This document shows, one piece after another, positions 8,253 to 17,763 of a stretch of 64,000 bases of DNA. Both the position numbers and the translations under genes were made by a program. This stretch comes from Pararhizobium sp. A13 (GTDB lineage Bacteria > Pseudomonadota > Alphaproteobacteria > Rhizobiales > Rhizobiaceae). The stretch is taken from positions 2,305,001-2,369,000 of the forward strand of contig NZ_CP149510.1 in NCBI RefSeq assembly GCF_040126305.1, in the 5' to 3' direction. The notes below the pieces were generated by a model. The model had not been told where the DNA came from and made no database searches. It was given only the letters and a program-made list of their open reading frames with translations. The stretch's first letter is position 1. Each line of letters begins with the position of its first letter.

Positions 8253-9482
8253 ATGCGGATCCATCTTGGCAAGCCGATGCAGGCTGCCGCCGTAGCGGCG
8301 CTGACGGCGCTGTCCCCCTTTCCAACGTTTGCCGATGACAGCAAGGAGACATGGCGGCTCTTCGTTGCCGATCACACGCAGCCGGTCGTGCGGGCGCTGG
8401 ATGCCGCAAGCGGCAGCGAACTTGGACGGTTCGATATCAGCGGCTTTGCCGCGCTGTCCTTGAGCGATAGCGGCAAGACCGTCTTCGCCGTTCAGGGGGA
8501 TAAGGACATCGTGAACGTGATATCGACCGGCATCGCCCTTTCGGACCATGGCGAGCATCGCGATATCGACGTCTCCGAGCCGAAGCTGCTTGCGGGCGTG
8601 ATCAATGGCAAGAAGCCGGGCCATGTGGTGACACATGGAGACGATGTGGCCATTTTCTATGATCGGGGCGGCAAGACGGACGTGATGCGCGAAAGCGCAC
8701 TGATCGAAGGCAAGGCCGAGATTGTAAGCCTTGACACCACCGCGCCGCATCATGGCGTGGCCGTGCCGATGGGCGGCAACATCCTCGTTTCAGTCCCCAA
8801 CATGAGCGCCGAGGTCAAGCCGGACGAACTGCCGCCGCGGCTTGGTCTGCGCATTCTCGACCGCTCAGGCAGGCAGCTTGGCGATGTCGCCGCCTGCACG
8901 GGGCTGCATGGCGAAGCGACTTCGGCGCGTCTCGTCGCCTTCGGCTGCGAGGAGGGGGTTCTCGTCGTCCGCCCGGCCGGGATCGATGGGCCGAAGCTTA
9001 AGATGCTGGCCTATGGCGACGATCTGCCGGAAGGCAAGGTTTCCACCTTGCTCGGCGGCAAGTCGATGCAGTTCTTTCTCGGTAACTATGGCGAGGACAA
9101 GGTCGTGCTGATCGACCCCGATAGTAAGGCACCTTATCGCCTCGTGGAGCTCGCGACCCGGCGCGTCGATTTCATCCTGGACCCGGTTAATGCCCGAAAC
9201 GCCTATATCCTAACCGAGGACGGCAAGCTCCATCTGCTGGATGTCGTCAGCGGCAAGATCACCCGTTCGGCAACCGTCACCGAACCCTACAGCAAGGATG
9301 GACATTGGCGTGACCCGCGTCCGCGGCTTGCGGTTGCCGGCGATCGCATAGCCATCACCGACCCCCGCCATAGCCTTGTGCGGATGATCGCGACCGACAG
9401 CCTCGAGGAAACGGCGACGATTCCGGTCGAGGGCCAGCCCTTTGCGATCGTCGCCGTCGGTGGCTCCGGCGCAATGCACTGA
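8253..9482 (+). CDS. aztD: AztD-like periplasmic zinc metallochaperone
   Basis: A 409-residue secreted beta-propeller protein that resembles AztD, the periplasmic chaperone that hands zinc to the AztC binding protein of the AztABC importer. An N-terminal signal peptide (residues 1-25, ending FPTFA) is followed by repeated blades rich in His (DHGEHRDID, TTAPHHGVAVPMGGN, HGEATSARLVAFGCEEGV, YSKDGHWRDPRPRLAV). ATG 8253 is chosen for the AGGAG 8 bases before it and the signal peptide. Unusually, no aztABC genes adjoin it: the next gene is convergent. Tandem operator-like repeats lie directly upstream. Alternative: a generic YncE-like propeller protein. Confidence 0.72.
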   Translation: MRIHLGKPMQAAAVAALTALSPFPTFADDSKETWRLFVADHTQPVVRALDAASGSELGRFDISGFAALSLSDSGKTVFAVQGDKDIVNVISTGIALSDHGEHRDIDVSEPKLLAGVINGKKPGHVVTHGDDVAIFYDRGGKTDVMRESALIEGKAEIVSLDTTAPHHGVAVPMGGNILVSVPNMSAEVKPDELPPRLGLRILDRSGRQLGDVAACTGLHGEATSARLVAFGCEEGVLVVRPAGIDGPKLKMLAYGDDLPEGKVSTLLGGKSMQFFLGNYGEDKVVLIDPDSKAPYRLVELATRRVDFILDPVNARNAYILTEDGKLHLLDVVSGKITRSATVTEPYSKDGHWRDPRPRLAVAGDRIAITDPRHSLVRMIATDSLEETATIPVEGQPFAIVAVGGSGAMH

Positions 9483-9494
9483 TATCGAGGGCCG

Positions 9495-10454
9495 TCAGGC
9501 CACCAGCTTCAGCCCGATGCCCCACGGGTCGACGAGCGAGACGGTGGCGCCATTGCGCGTCACCGGAATTTCCAGCGCGTCGAGCTTGGCGATCGCCGTC
9601 TGCAGCTTGGCCGGATCGTTGAAATGCACGGTGTAGTCCGCAAGGCCGGTCATGTTGCCCTGCCGCTTCGGCGCACCGCGCGAGTTCCAGATATTGGCGC
9701 CGACATGATGGTGATACTTGCCCGAGGCAAAGAAGCTGGCGCCGGGATAGGTGGCCATCAGGTCGAGCCCGAGCACATCGCGGAAAAAGGCGTTGGCCTG
9801 CGGAATGTCGGAGACCTGCAGGTGGATATGACCGATCGCCGTGCCGTCCGCCATGCCGTCCCACTTGTCCTTCGGCGCCTCGTCGTAGAGCGCCTGCAGG
9901 TCGAGCGGCAGCGTCGCCATCTTCACCATGCCGTCCTCGATATAGTTCCATTCCGCGCGCGGCCGGTCGCGATAGACCTCGATACCGTTGCCTTCCGGGT
10001 CGCCGAGATAGATGGCCTCGCTTACCAGATGGTCGGACGCACCCTGCAGCGGCACGTTGTTATGGGCGATATGGGCCAGCCAGCGGCCAAGCTCGGTGCG
10101 GTCGGGCACGAGGAAAGCCGTGTGGAAGAGGCCCGGCGCATTGTGCGGTGCAACAGTGGCATTACCCTCGGTGGTCAGCGTCAGAAGCGGCCGTCCGGCA
10201 ACGCCGAGCGTCTCGCCGCTCGCTGTCTTGTCCATCGGCGTCAGGCCCATGATCTGCTGATACCACGAAGACACCATCGGCAGGTCGCGCACCACCAGAT
10301 GCGAGTGATCGATATAGGCCGGCATGCGGACTGCGTGTGTGGCGGCGTGCTCTGTCATCGTCGTGCTTTCTGCCTTGGCCGTGGTCGCAGCCGCTCCCGT
10401 TACCAGCGCCGTCGCTGAAAACTTCATGAAGGTGCGTCTGTCGAATGTGGCCAT
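9495..10454 (-). CDS. Tat-exported VOC-family (glyoxalase/catechol 2,3-dioxygenase-like) protein
   Basis: A 319-residue protein with a twin-arginine signal (DRRTFMKFSATALVTGAAA, Ala-X-Ala at about 25-27), then two vicinal-oxygen-chelate modules at about 48-165 and 190-318. Module 1 keeps candidate metal ligands: His in YIDHSHLVVRD, His in LFHTAFLV and Glu in GNGIEVYRD. Module 2 has His in IGHIHLQVSD and a HHH cluster, but the usual Glu position reads GIGLKL, so that site looks degenerate. Relatives include CatE-type ring-cleaving dioxygenases; the true substrate is unknown. A periplasmic location is inferred from the Tat signal. It is convergent with the AztD-like gene, with 12 bases between them. 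Confidence 0.8.
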   Translation of the reverse strand: MATFDRRTFMKFSATALVTGAAATTAKAESTTMTEHAATHAVRMPAYIDHSHLVVRDLPMVSSWYQQIMGLTPMDKTASGETLGVAGRPLLTLTTEGNATVAPHNAPGLFHTAFLVPDRTELGRWLAHIAHNNVPLQGASDHLVSEAIYLGDPEGNGIEVYRDRPRAEWNYIEDGMVKMATLPLDLQALYDEAPKDKWDGMADGTAIGHIHLQVSDIPQANAFFRDVLGLDLMATYPGASFFASGKYHHHVGANIWNSRGAPKRQGNMTGLADYTVHFNDPAKLQTAIAKLDALEIPVTRNGATVSLVDPWGIGLKLVA

Positions 10455-10576
10455 GGCGCAATCCCGTTTGAACTGTTGCAAAACTATATGGCGCGCGCGG
10501 GTGTTACGCGAAAGGGGGCGTATTGAGGAAGTACCGTTCTCACTCTGTTGACAATCGCCTTCGGCCGCATGGCGGG

Positions 10577-10606
10577 TTGTGACTTTTTCCCGGACACACC
10601 TATATT
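10577..10606 (+). promoter_or_regulatory. Possible sigma-70-type promoter for the universal stress protein gene
   Basis: TTGTGA and TATATT are separated by 18 bases, about 100 bases before the usp start, in the 253-base divergent gap 10455-10707. This is a match by eye only. Confidence 0.3.
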
Positions 10607-10707
10607 CTAATCTATCCGCGCCAGGTAGCGAGGGTTGATGAAAACAGCGGCCCATGAGGCAGGACGTCCTGCCTCTCTGCCGGCGCGGCGAACCCGAGGA
10701 GACAGTC

Positions 10708-11130
10708 ATGTATTCGAGAATCATCGTGCCGATTGCAATGGACCAGCTGGAGCACGGCGAGAAGGTCCTGGAGCGGGCCAAGTCGTTGCTGGACGAGGGG
10801 GGCGAAATCATCCTGCTGAATGTGGTCGAGGATCTGAACGCCTACGCGCAGGGCTACATGATTGTCGACTTTCCGCTGGAAATGATCGAGGCGTCCCGCA
10901 AGCATGCGATGAACACGCTGACCGATCTCAAGCGCAAACACGGCGTCAAGGGCCGCGTCGAAATCCGCGTCGGCGGCGCAGCCGGTGTCATCAATTCCTT
11001 TGCGGAAGAGATGGAGGGCGACCTGGTCATCATCGCCTCGCACCGGCCCGGCCTGATCGACTACTTCATCGGCTCCACCGCAAGCCGCGTCGCCAGCCAT
11101 TGCAAATGCGCGGTGCTGATCGATCGCTGA
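10708..11130 (+). CDS. Universal stress protein (UspA family)
   Basis: A 140-residue single-domain Usp protein of the alpha/beta nucleotide-binding fold. It opens MYSRIIVPIAMD with the acidic residue at the end of strand 1 and has the helix EHGEKVLERAKSLL and the strand EIILLNVVED. It ends with DLVIIASHRPGLIDYFIGST and ASRVASHCKCAVLIDR, where an ATP-binding Usp has G-x2-G-x9-G-S/T; here it reads S-H-R-P-G-L with G-S-T, a near match. Such proteins act in the cytoplasm during stress or growth arrest. ATG 10708 follows GAGGAG. It is a single gene; 11131-11283 downstream holds none. Confidence 0.88.
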   Translation: MYSRIIVPIAMDQLEHGEKVLERAKSLLDEGGEIILLNVVEDLNAYAQGYMIVDFPLEMIEASRKHAMNTLTDLKRKHGVKGRVEIRVGGAAGVINSFAEEMEGDLVIIASHRPGLIDYFIGSTASRVASHCKCAVLIDR

Positions 11131-11283
11131 GGCGAGATTTGGTGACGCGAAGACGCTGTAGCTCGCAGTCGGCGACGGCGTTCGGTCATTCGCGGAAATT
11201 TCACCGGTCCCACCGACAGTCGAGCACCACATCGGGATAAAGTCTGCCTGCGCGCACTGCGCGCTTATTTCATGGATGGCGGA

Positions 11284-11643
11284 CTAGCCAAAGGCCGCGA
11301 TCACCGTTTCGATCGGCAGAAACAGCGTGCGGCTTTCCGCTGGATATTCAATGAACTCTGCGCAGGCCATGTAGAAGCTTTTCGCCCGCTCATCCTTGGC
11401 ATGGACGATCACGGCCCCGATGCCAATGCTCTGGGAGGCGATGGCGACCCGGCGGAGCGCATCCGACAGGATGTCGACGCCAAGGCCGCGACCGGCATAG
11501 TCGCGGCTGAGCGCGAGACGCGCGATCACCGATACCGGGATTGTGTCGGGTGCATTGCGCCTGACCTTACCCGGGGCAACCGCCCGTTCAACCGCCCCGG
11601 CCGAGGTCAATACGACTGTCGGTTCGTTAGCCTCGGCTCTTGA
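11284..11643 (-). pseudogene. Remnant of a TacT-type GNAT acetyltransferase toxin
   Basis: The visible frame carries the middle and end of a toxin-type GCN5 acetyltransferase: SAGAVERAVAPGKVRRNAPD, then IARLALSRDYAGRGLG with the acetyl-CoA loop, AVIVHAKDERAKSFYMAC and RTLFLPIETV. Family members have about 160 residues; here the frame opens just after a TAG at about 11644 and the N-terminal 40-50 residues are missing. No RHH (TacA/DUF1778) antitoxin gene precedes it. A short in-frame stretch before the TAG (ATG GCG AAC ...) does not resemble the missing part. It is called a relic of a TacAT toxin-antitoxin locus. Confidence 0.68.
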
Positions 11644-11702
11644 CTGCTACTGTTCAATGTCTCCTTTTTGGGCAACGTTGTCGTTGACGTTCGCCATCAC
11701 CC

Positions 11703-12095
11703 TCACCGAACCCCGAAAATGCTGATCGCGGCCTGGGTCTGCGGGCGGAAGCCGCCGTCGATCGGGCCGGAATAGAGTTTTTTGTCCGCAAGGCGCCGTT
11801 GCAGCGCCTTGCGGAAAGGCAGTGACCAGTTGCCGGAATTGTCGCGCGTCTGGTCGCGGCTGAAGGTGGCGCCGGCCCTCAATGCTTTTTCCATCCGTTC
11901 GGCGGCGAGAACCGGATCGGCTTTTACCGAAAGGCCCTTGTCGTAGAAGTTGGCGACATTGTTGACGGCGATGGCATCGCCGCCCTGGGCTGCGCGGCGA
12001 TAGTAATCCATTGATCGAGGCCGCCCGCTGATGTCGATCTGTTGCAAAGATTGATCTTTCGCCTCTGTTTCGACGCCGCTGCCTGTGTCAAATTG
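11703..12095 (-). pseudogene. C-terminal fragment of a Sel1-repeat / peptidoglycan-binding-like protein
   Basis: The frame encodes one clear Sel1-like helical repeat (MDYYRRAAQGGDAIAVNNVA, then NFYDKGLSVKADPVLAAERM) and ends with a segment resembling the close of a peptidoglycan-binding domain (LQRRLADKKLYSGPIDGGFR, PQTQAAI). It is open from a TAG at 12096-12098 and has no convincing start or ribosome site; ATG 12011 is the only internal ATG near the repeat. Larger rhizobial proteins carry this arrangement at their C-terminus, so it is probably a truncated relic. A short real protein starting at 12011 (102 residues) cannot be excluded. No gene lies in 12099-12197. Confidence 0.5.
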
Positions 12096-12197
12096 CTATG
12101 ACTGCCACGCTTGTGGCGGCGCGATGCTGCGCACTATGGTGGGTGATGTGCCGGCAACATCGTGAAACCGGATTGAATGAAATGTCGAGGGGCTCTG

Positions 12198-12857
12198 GTG
12201 GAAATCAAGGGCATCAAATGGAACTACGATCGCTCTGAACTGATTGCCGATGGTGTCGTCCACGGGATCGGTCTCGCTTTTGCGCTGATCGGCGTCACGG
12301 CGATGATCTTCTATGCCACCGTCTGGAGCACGTCCGGTCAGCTCGCGGCCGCCTGGATCTATGGCGCCGGGTTGGTTGCGACGCTGTCGATCTCCTTCCT
12401 CTACAATCTCTATCCCGTGTCGAAGACGAAATGGTTCCTGCGCCGCTTCGACCATTCGTCGATCTTCGTGCTGATCGCCGCCACCTATACGCCGTTTTTG
12501 CAGCGCGGCTGGGAGGATCCCTATCTGTTCGGCATGCTGATCGGGATCTGGGCGATCGCCGTTGTCGGCGTGCTGATCAAATGCGTCTTTCCGGGCCGCT
12601 TCGACAAGGTGGCGATCCTGCTCTATCTCGCCATGGGCTGGAGCGGCGTGTTTGCCGCCGGTCCGCTCCTGTCGCAACTGACGGAAACGACGCTGATCCT
12701 CATCCTGATCGGCGGCATCATCTATTCCTGCGGCGTGATCTTCCATGTCTGGGAAAAGCTGCGCTACCAGAACGCCATCTGGCACGGCTTCGTGGTCACG
12801 GCCGCCGCCGTGCATTACTCCGCTGTACTCACCTGCATCAGCAGCGCTTCGGCCTGA
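12198..12857 (+). CDS. Hemolysin III family membrane protein (PAQR/YqfA-like)
   Basis: A roughly 219-residue, seven-helix membrane protein. It shows the family hallmarks: DGVVHGIGLAFALIG near the N-terminus, the FLYNLYP segment, RRFDHSSIFVLIAATYTPF, and HVWEKLRYQNAIWHGFVVTA with the conserved C-terminal His residues that bind zinc in PAQR-type proteins. Bacterial members were named for a hemolysin; their physiological role in rhizobia is not established. GTG 12198 is preferred (AGGGG about 8 bases upstream); an ATG at 12177 is in frame but lacks a ribosome site. The neighbour downstream is convergent. Confidence 0.85.
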   Translation: MEIKGIKWNYDRSELIADGVVHGIGLAFALIGVTAMIFYATVWSTSGQLAAAWIYGAGLVATLSISFLYNLYPVSKTKWFLRRFDHSSIFVLIAATYTPFLQRGWEDPYLFGMLIGIWAIAVVGVLIKCVFPGRFDKVAILLYLAMGWSGVFAAGPLLSQLTETTLILILIGGIIYSCGVIFHVWEKLRYQNAIWHGFVVTAAAVHYSAVLTCISSASA

Positions 12858-12877
12858 GATCGTCTCATTCGTGCACG

Positions 12878-13408
12878 TCAGTTCTGCGCCGCACCCGGAG
12901 CCTTTTGCGGCGCCTGTTCGCATCCCGCAGCCGGCCGCAACGATTTCACCAATCGGCCGATGACGTTGTTGAACGTCTTCAACGTGCCGCGCGGATAGCG
13001 AAGGTGAAAATAGGCGGCGTTGCCGGCGCAAAGAGCGATGCCGCGGACATAGAGAATGTCTTGCGACCGCGCGCCGGAATAGCTCGCCCAGCCGTTCGTC
13101 ACCTTGTCATAGGTGATCGTCCATCCGGCCGCCCTGTCCCTGTCGATGCGCTTGCGGGCCTCGCCGGCAAATTCGCCGGTTTCGAGCATGGTGCCGTAGA
13201 TCGAAAGCTCGGAACGCCCGTCATCCGAGCGAAAGGTCGCGCCGTCGCCGTTGTCGGCCTCTTGGCCCAGCGTGAAGCCGGGCGGCACGGCTGTGCTATA
13301 TCCGAAGCGCGGATTGGAATAGCTCGTCCAATCGTCTCCGGCGAGGACGGGCGAACTCGTGCAAAGGGCCACTGTCAGCAACAGCGCATGTCTCAAGGCC
13401 ATCTCCAT
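12878..13408 (-). CDS. Secreted protein of unknown function
   Basis: A protein of about 176 residues with a clear signal peptide (ALRHALLLTVALCTSSPVLA), then DDWTSYSNPRFGYSTAVPPG, repeated short beta-rich motifs (YSNPRFGY, ASYSGARSQ) and one further Cys pair. The C-terminal 15 residues are polar. The pattern resembles rhizobial periplasmic proteins of unknown role; no catalytic motif is seen. Possible starts are ATG 13435, 13408 and 13402; none has a strong ribosome site, and 13408 gives a standard signal length. It is convergent with hemolysin III and divergent from the small membrane gene at 13661. The 252-base gap 13409-13660 holds AT-rich promoter-like DNA only. Confidence 0.6.
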   Translation of the reverse strand: MEMALRHALLLTVALCTSSPVLAGDDWTSYSNPRFGYSTAVPPGFTLGQEADNGDGATFRSDDGRSELSIYGTMLETGEFAGEARKRIDRDRAAGWTITYDKVTNGWASYSGARSQDILYVRGIALCAGNAAYFHLRYPRGTLKTFNNVIGRLVKSLRPAAGCEQAPQKAPGAAQN

Positions 13409-13660
13409 TTTTGACGCATCCCGCCGCGCGGCCATGGCGGTCCCATTTGAGACGCGGTGCAGTGGAAATGTATGCGCCGTGAATCACAAGAGAACACAGC
13501 GGGTTGAAAAAAACTATTTTCCCCTAAATTCTTGGAGGGGGCAGGTGGCAACCACGGTGAGCGCCGGGTGGTTAACGATATATTAGCCATATCGAAGACT
13601 TTGCCGGAAAAATGTGTATCCTTGTCAAAACGGCGGAGACACGCCGAGAAGGAGGGGGCA

Positions 13661-13927
13661 ATGGCAGAACCTCGGAGTGCGGCAAGCCGCACACTTTCAA
13701 GCGAACACCCGAACTACGGCGTCGATGACAAGGGCGTCCCCCTTTGGAGCGAGGCGGACGAAGAGATGGCGTCGGGCCGCAATTGGTCGATCATCCTCGT
13801 CTTCCTGTTCGTTCCCTTGATGGCGCTGGTTGTCCTTGTGCTCTGTCTTTACGCGCTGTTTGCGCATCTCTTCGGCATGCCACAAGCGCCCGAGATGGGC
13901 ATCGGGAGCACCAGGCTTCCATCCTGA
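13661..13927 (+). CDS. Small single-span membrane protein of unknown function
   Basis: An 88-residue protein with a polar N-terminal half (residues 1-42), one strong transmembrane helix at about 44-70 (WSIILVFLFVPLMALVVLVL) and a short tail. ATG 13661 follows a near-perfect AAGGAGGGGGCA ribosome site, which supports real expression. No family is recognised. It is convergent with msrB, with 24 bases between stops. Confidence 0.65.
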   Translation: MAEPRSAASRTLSSEHPNYGVDDKGVPLWSEADEEMASGRNWSIILVFLFVPLMALVVLVLCLYALFAHLFGMPQAPEMGIGSTRLPS

Positions 13928-13951
13928 CAGACGGCCGCCGGGGCGGGCGGC

Positions 13952-14359
13952 TCACTCCTGCTCGAAGGTCAGGGCAACCCCGTTCATGCAGTAGCGCAGG
14001 CCGGTCGGCGGCGGGCCGTCGGGGAACACGTGGCCGAGATGCGCGTCGCAATCGGCGCAGCGGATTTCCGTCCGGCTCATGCCATAGGACGTGTCGTGAT
14101 GTTTCGTCACGGCGTTGGGCGAGATCGGTTCGTAGAAGCTCGGCCAGCCGGTGCCGGAATTGAACTTTGCCTGCGAGCGATAGAGCGGTCGGTTGCAGCA
14201 GACGCAGTGATAGACACCCTTCTTGCTCAAGTCGAAATCCGGGCTCGAGAAAGCGCGCTCGGTGCCGTGCTGGCGGGTGATGCGGTACTGTTCCGGCGTC
14301 AGCTGCGCACGCCATTCCTCATCGGTCTTGAATATTTTCAAGGTGCTGGTGTCGTTCAT
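13952..14359 (-). CDS. msrB: Peptide methionine-(R)-S-oxide reductase
   Basis: MsrB repairs oxidised methionine (R-sulfoxide) in proteins using thioredoxin. The 135-residue protein has the full domain: [11 protein letters not shown] and [10 protein letters not shown] supply the four zinc Cys (C52, C55, C101, C104); [13 protein letters not shown] is the substrate loop; and [11 protein letters not shown] holds catalytic C124. ATG 14359 follows AGGAGAGACCG. Upstream, 14360-14599 is the divergent gap to the antiporter operon. Confidence 0.95.
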   Translation of the reverse strand: MNDTSTLKIFKTDEEWRAQLTPEQYRITRQHGTERAFSSPDFDLSKKGVYHCVCCNRPLYRSQAKFNSGTGWPSFYEPISPNAVTKHHDTSYGMSRTEIRCADCDAHLGHVFPDGPPPTGLRYCMNGVALTFEQE

Positions 14360-14599
14360 CGGTCTCTCCTCGGATTTTCTGCCAAGATATAGGAAGGGCG
14401 GGGCGTTCCGGCAATCACCCCGGCCCTGCCTCCAATCGTGCGGCTGCTGCAATCTGGGGAGAGGGCGCGTTTTTCACGCCGTAACCTTGAGTTTGTTCCC
14501 CGCTTGGCTTATCCCGAAGCGTGTTCGCCACCGACATTCGTTCGCCGCGCCTCCTCATCTCCTTTGCCACCTGCATCCTTGAAAGGAACATGCTGACCC

Positions 14600-16963
14600 A
14601 TGAATGTCGCCGATCTGACATTTCTGGCGCTCCTTTTGCCGTTCCTCGGCGCAATCGTGGCACCGCTGCTGACCCGCATTCTCGGTCACAAGGCCGCCTG
14701 GGTGCTGGCACTCGTTCCCGTGGCGGTCCTCCTGCATTTTACCAGCTTCTTGGCGCAGATTGCTCGCGGCGAGGTGGTGACCGGCGGCTATGTCTGGGTG
14801 CCGTCCTTCAATGTCAGCTTCTCCTGGCTGATCGACGGGCTGTCGCTGACCTTCATCCTTTTGATTTCCGGCATTGGCGCGCTGATCGTGCTTTATTCCG
14901 GCGGTTACCTGAAGAGACATCCGCATCAGGGCCGGTTCTTCTCGTTCCTCTTGATGTTCATGGGCTCGATGCTGGGGCTGGTGGCGTCCGACAGTTTCCT
15001 GATGCTGTTCGTGTTCTGGGAGCTGACCTCGATCACCTCCTTCCTGCTGATCGGTTTCGATCATGAGCGCGAAGCCGCCCGCCGCGCAGCGCTGCAGGCC
15101 TTGGTGGTGACCGGCGGTGGCGGGCTGTTCCTGCTCGCCGGGCTGATCATCCTGTGGAACATCTCCGGCATCACGCAGTTTTCGTTGCTCACCGCTTTTG
15201 CCCCGCTGGTCAAGGCGAGCCCGTTCTATCTTGCTGCGCTGATCCTCGTGCTGGGCGGCGCCTTCACCAAATCGGCGCAATTCCCCTTCCATTTCTGGCT
15301 GCCGAACGCCATGGAAGCACCGACGCCGGTCTCGGCCTATCTGCATTCGGCGACGATGGTGAAAGCCGGCGTCTATCTCTTGATGCGGCTTTACCCGGTG
15401 CTGGGCGGCACGCCGGAATGGCAGGTCATCCTGCCGGTGTTCGGCGCCGTGACCCTCATCGTCGGGGCGCTTTTGGCGGTGCGCCAGACCGATCTGAAGC
15501 TGATGCTCGCCTATACGACGGTGTCGTCGCTCGGTCTCCTGGTTCTCCTGACCGGCTTCGGTGCACCCTACGCGATCGAGGCGGCAGCGCTCTATCTGGT
15601 GGCCCATTCCCTGTTCAAGGGGGCGCTGTTCATGGTGGCGGGCTGCATCGATCACGAAACGGGAACGCGCGACGTGACGCGGCTCGGCGGCCTGCGTTCC
15701 GCCATGCCGCTGACCTTCGTCATTGCCCTGGCGTCGGCCGCTTCGATGGGCGGGCTGCCGCCCTTCTTCGGCTTCCTGGCCAAGGAAGAGGTCTATACGG
15801 CGCTGTCCTCCTTGGACCCGCGCGCGATCACGTTTGCGACCCTCGTCGTCGTCGGCAATGCGCTGATGTTCGCCGCCGCCTTCGCCGTGGCGATGAAGCC
15901 GTTCATCGGCAAGCGGTTGGAAACGCCGCAGGCCCCGCACGAGGCACCGGTCCTGCTCTGGCTTGGTCCGGCCGTGCTGGCGCTTGCGGGCCTCGCCGCC
16001 GCATTCCTGTCCGGCCCCGTTCATGCCCTCGTCTCTTCCCCCATGGCCTCTGCCATCGCCGGCGAAGCACGTGCCGTTGCGATCTCGCTTGAGCCGCATC
16101 TCGGCGTACCGCTCATGCTGTCGGTGCTGACCGTCGCTCTGGGCGTCGGTTTCTATCTTGGGCTGACGCGGCTTCGCGCGGCGATCGCCGCCGTCCTCGC
16201 CGCTATCGGCTGGGGCCCGGATCGCGGCTTCGACCAGGCGATGCGCGGCCTTGTCCGCCTGTCCTCCGCCGTCACCCGGCGGCTGCAGAATGGCCGGCTC
16301 GACACCTATATGACGGCCACCTTCGCCCTGCTGGCGGTCGTCCTCATCGCACCGCCCTTCCTCTATGGCGAACTGGCGCGCGCGCCGGTTTTTCCGCAAG
16401 ACATCCCACTGCATGAACTCGCCATCATGGCAATCGCGGTGATCGGGCTTGTCGCGGTGGTTCTGGCGCAGGACCGGCTGACGGCGATCGTTTCGCTCGG
16501 CATCCAGGGCTTTTCGGTGGCGGTGATCTTCCTGCTCTACGGCGCGCCGGACCTCGCTTTCACCCAGTTCATGATCGAGACGCTCGCCGTCGTCATCCTG
16601 GCGCTGGTGATGACGCGGCTAAGGCTTTCGCCATCGGACCATCGGCCGTTTCGCGAGACCCTGCCGGATGCGGCCATCGCGCTTGCCTGCGGGCTCGGCG
16701 CGACGCTACTCCTGCTCAAGGTGACCGAAGGACCGTTCAACGCGGCGCTCAGCGATTTCTTCAACCAGTATTCGAAGACGATCGCCCATGGCGCCAATGT
16801 CGTGAACGTCATCATCGTCGATTTCCGCGGCACGGATACGCTGGGCGAGATCGCCGTGGTGATGATCGCCGCGCTGGCGATCCTGTCGCTCGTGCGGCTG
16901 AGGGCCGGATCGCTCAGGCCCATCGCCGACAACGATCCCGATGCGGAGGAGCCCGGCCGATGA
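14600..16963 (+). CDS. mnhA: Mrp-type Na+(K+)/H+ antiporter subunit A (PhaA/MrpA, with MrpB-like C-terminus)
   Basis: The largest subunit of the seven-protein Mrp cation/proton antiporter in the inner membrane. Its 787 residues include about 20 helices. The complex I NuoL-like core is visible ([55 protein letters not shown] with the conserved Lys in MVKAGVYLL). The C-terminal 250 residues are the MrpA tail plus the N-terminal part of the classical MrpB ([20 protein letters not shown]). It is first of an operon in which each following gene overlaps or nearly touches the one before. In rhizobia such systems (pha) give K+ or Na+ tolerance and pH control. Confidence 0.95.
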   Translation: MNVADLTFLALLLPFLGAIVAPLLTRILGHKAAWVLALVPVAVLLHFTSFLAQIARGEVVTGGYVWVPSFNVSFSWLIDGLSLTFILLISGIGALIVLYSGGYLKRHPHQGRFFSFLLMFMGSMLGLVASDSFLMLFVFWELTSITSFLLIGFDHEREAARRAALQALVVTGGGGLFLLAGLIILWNISGITQFSLLTAFAPLVKASPFYLAALILVLGGAFTKSAQFPFHFWLPNAMEAPTPVSAYLHSATMVKAGVYLLMRLYPVLGGTPEWQVILPVFGAVTLIVGALLAVRQTDLKLMLAYTTVSSLGLLVLLTGFGAPYAIEAAALYLVAHSLFKGALFMVAGCIDHETGTRDVTRLGGLRSAMPLTFVIALASAASMGGLPPFFGFLAKEEVYTALSSLDPRAITFATLVVVGNALMFAAAFAVAMKPFIGKRLETPQAPHEAPVLLWLGPAVLALAGLAAAFLSGPVHALVSSPMASAIAGEARAVAISLEPHLGVPLMLSVLTVALGVGFYLGLTRLRAAIAAVLAAIGWGPDRGFDQAMRGLVRLSSAVTRRLQNGRLDTYMTATFALLAVVLIAPPFLYGELARAPVFPQDIPLHELAIMAIAVIGLVAVVLAQDRLTAIVSLGIQGFSVAVIFLLYGAPDLAFTQFMIETLAVVILALVMTRLRLSPSDHRPFRETLPDAAIALACGLGATLLLLKVTEGPFNAALSDFFNQYSKTIAHGANVVNVIIVDFRGTDTLGEIAVVMIAALAILSLVRLRAGSLRPIADNDPDAEEPGR

Positions 16964-17379
16964 GATCGCTGATCTTCCGCACCGTCGCGCCGGTGATCGT
17001 CGGCCTAATGGTCCTGTTCTCGATTTTCGTGCTTTTGCGCGGCCACAACGAGCCGGGCGGCGGTTTCATCGGCGGGCTGATCGCGGTTGCCGCCCTGTCG
17101 ATCTACGGCATCGCCTTCGGCGTCGAGACCGTGCGTCGGGCGATCGTCGTTCATCCGCTGGCGATCGCCGGGGCAGGGCTGCTTTTGGCGACGCTGTCGG
17201 GCCTTTTGTCTATGGTCTTCCATGTGCCGTTCATGACGGGGCTTTGGGTCTATCCGGTCATCCTCGGCGAAGAGGTGCCGCTGTCGAGCGTCATGACCTT
17301 CGATATCGGCGTCTACCTGGTCGTCGTCGGCGCGGTCACCTCCGTCGCCTTGTCGCTCGAGGAAAGGGGAGAGGATTGA
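16960..17379 (+). CDS. mnhB: Mrp antiporter subunit B
   Basis: A 139-residue, four-helix subunit with [20 protein letters not shown], the signature [14 protein letters not shown] and [20 protein letters not shown]. Its ATG overlaps the subunit A stop by 4 bases (ATGA), so translation is coupled. It is needed for assembly of the Mrp complex. Confidence 0.94.
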   Translation: MRSLIFRTVAPVIVGLMVLFSIFVLLRGHNEPGGGFIGGLIAVAALSIYGIAFGVETVRRAIVVHPLAIAGAGLLLATLSGLLSMVFHVPFMTGLWVYPVILGEEVPLSSVMTFDIGVYLVVVGAVTSVALSLEERGED

Positions 17380-17756
17380 TGGAACCCGTTTTCGCGCTCC
17401 TCACCGGCATCTTCCTGGCGATCGCCATCTATCTGCTGATGTCGAAATTCATCATCCGCATGCTTATCGGCGTCGCCATCCTCGGCAATGCCGTCAATCT
17501 CCTGATCTTCACCAGCGGCCGGATCATGCGCGGCGTGCCGCCGGTCATCGGGCCGGGTCTCGACGTGCCCGCCGGGCCGGTCGCCAATCCGCTGCCGCAG
17601 GCGCTGATCCTGACGGCGATCGTGATTTCCTTCTCGTTCTTCGCCTTCCTGCTGGTGCTCTCCTGGCGCGCCTACAGCACGCTGGGCACCGACAACACCG
17701 ATGAGATGCGGGTGGCCGAGCCGGACGACGCCGCGCTGCCGCCGCTGGGATATTGA
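17379..17756 (+). CDS. mnhC: Mrp antiporter subunit C (NuoK-like)
   Basis: A 125-residue, three-helix subunit homologous to NuoK. It shows FIIRMLIGVAILGNAVNLLI, PVANPLPQALILTAIVI and an acidic tail (DNTDEMRVAEPDD). The ATG shares one base with the TGA of subunit B. It is part of the membrane arm that carries ions. Confidence 0.94.
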   Translation: MEPVFALLTGIFLAIAIYLLMSKFIIRMLIGVAILGNAVNLLIFTSGRIMRGVPPVIGPGLDVPAGPVANPLPQALILTAIVISFSFFAFLLVLSWRAYSTLGTDNTDEMRVAEPDDAALPPLGY

Positions 17757-17763
17757 CGCGACC

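Noticed and set aside
14555..16414. Minus-strand frame of 619 codons opposite mnhA
   Set aside because: Composition (Gln/Arg/His-rich) is typical of antisense to a hydrophobic gene; the plus strand carries the full antiporter subunit.
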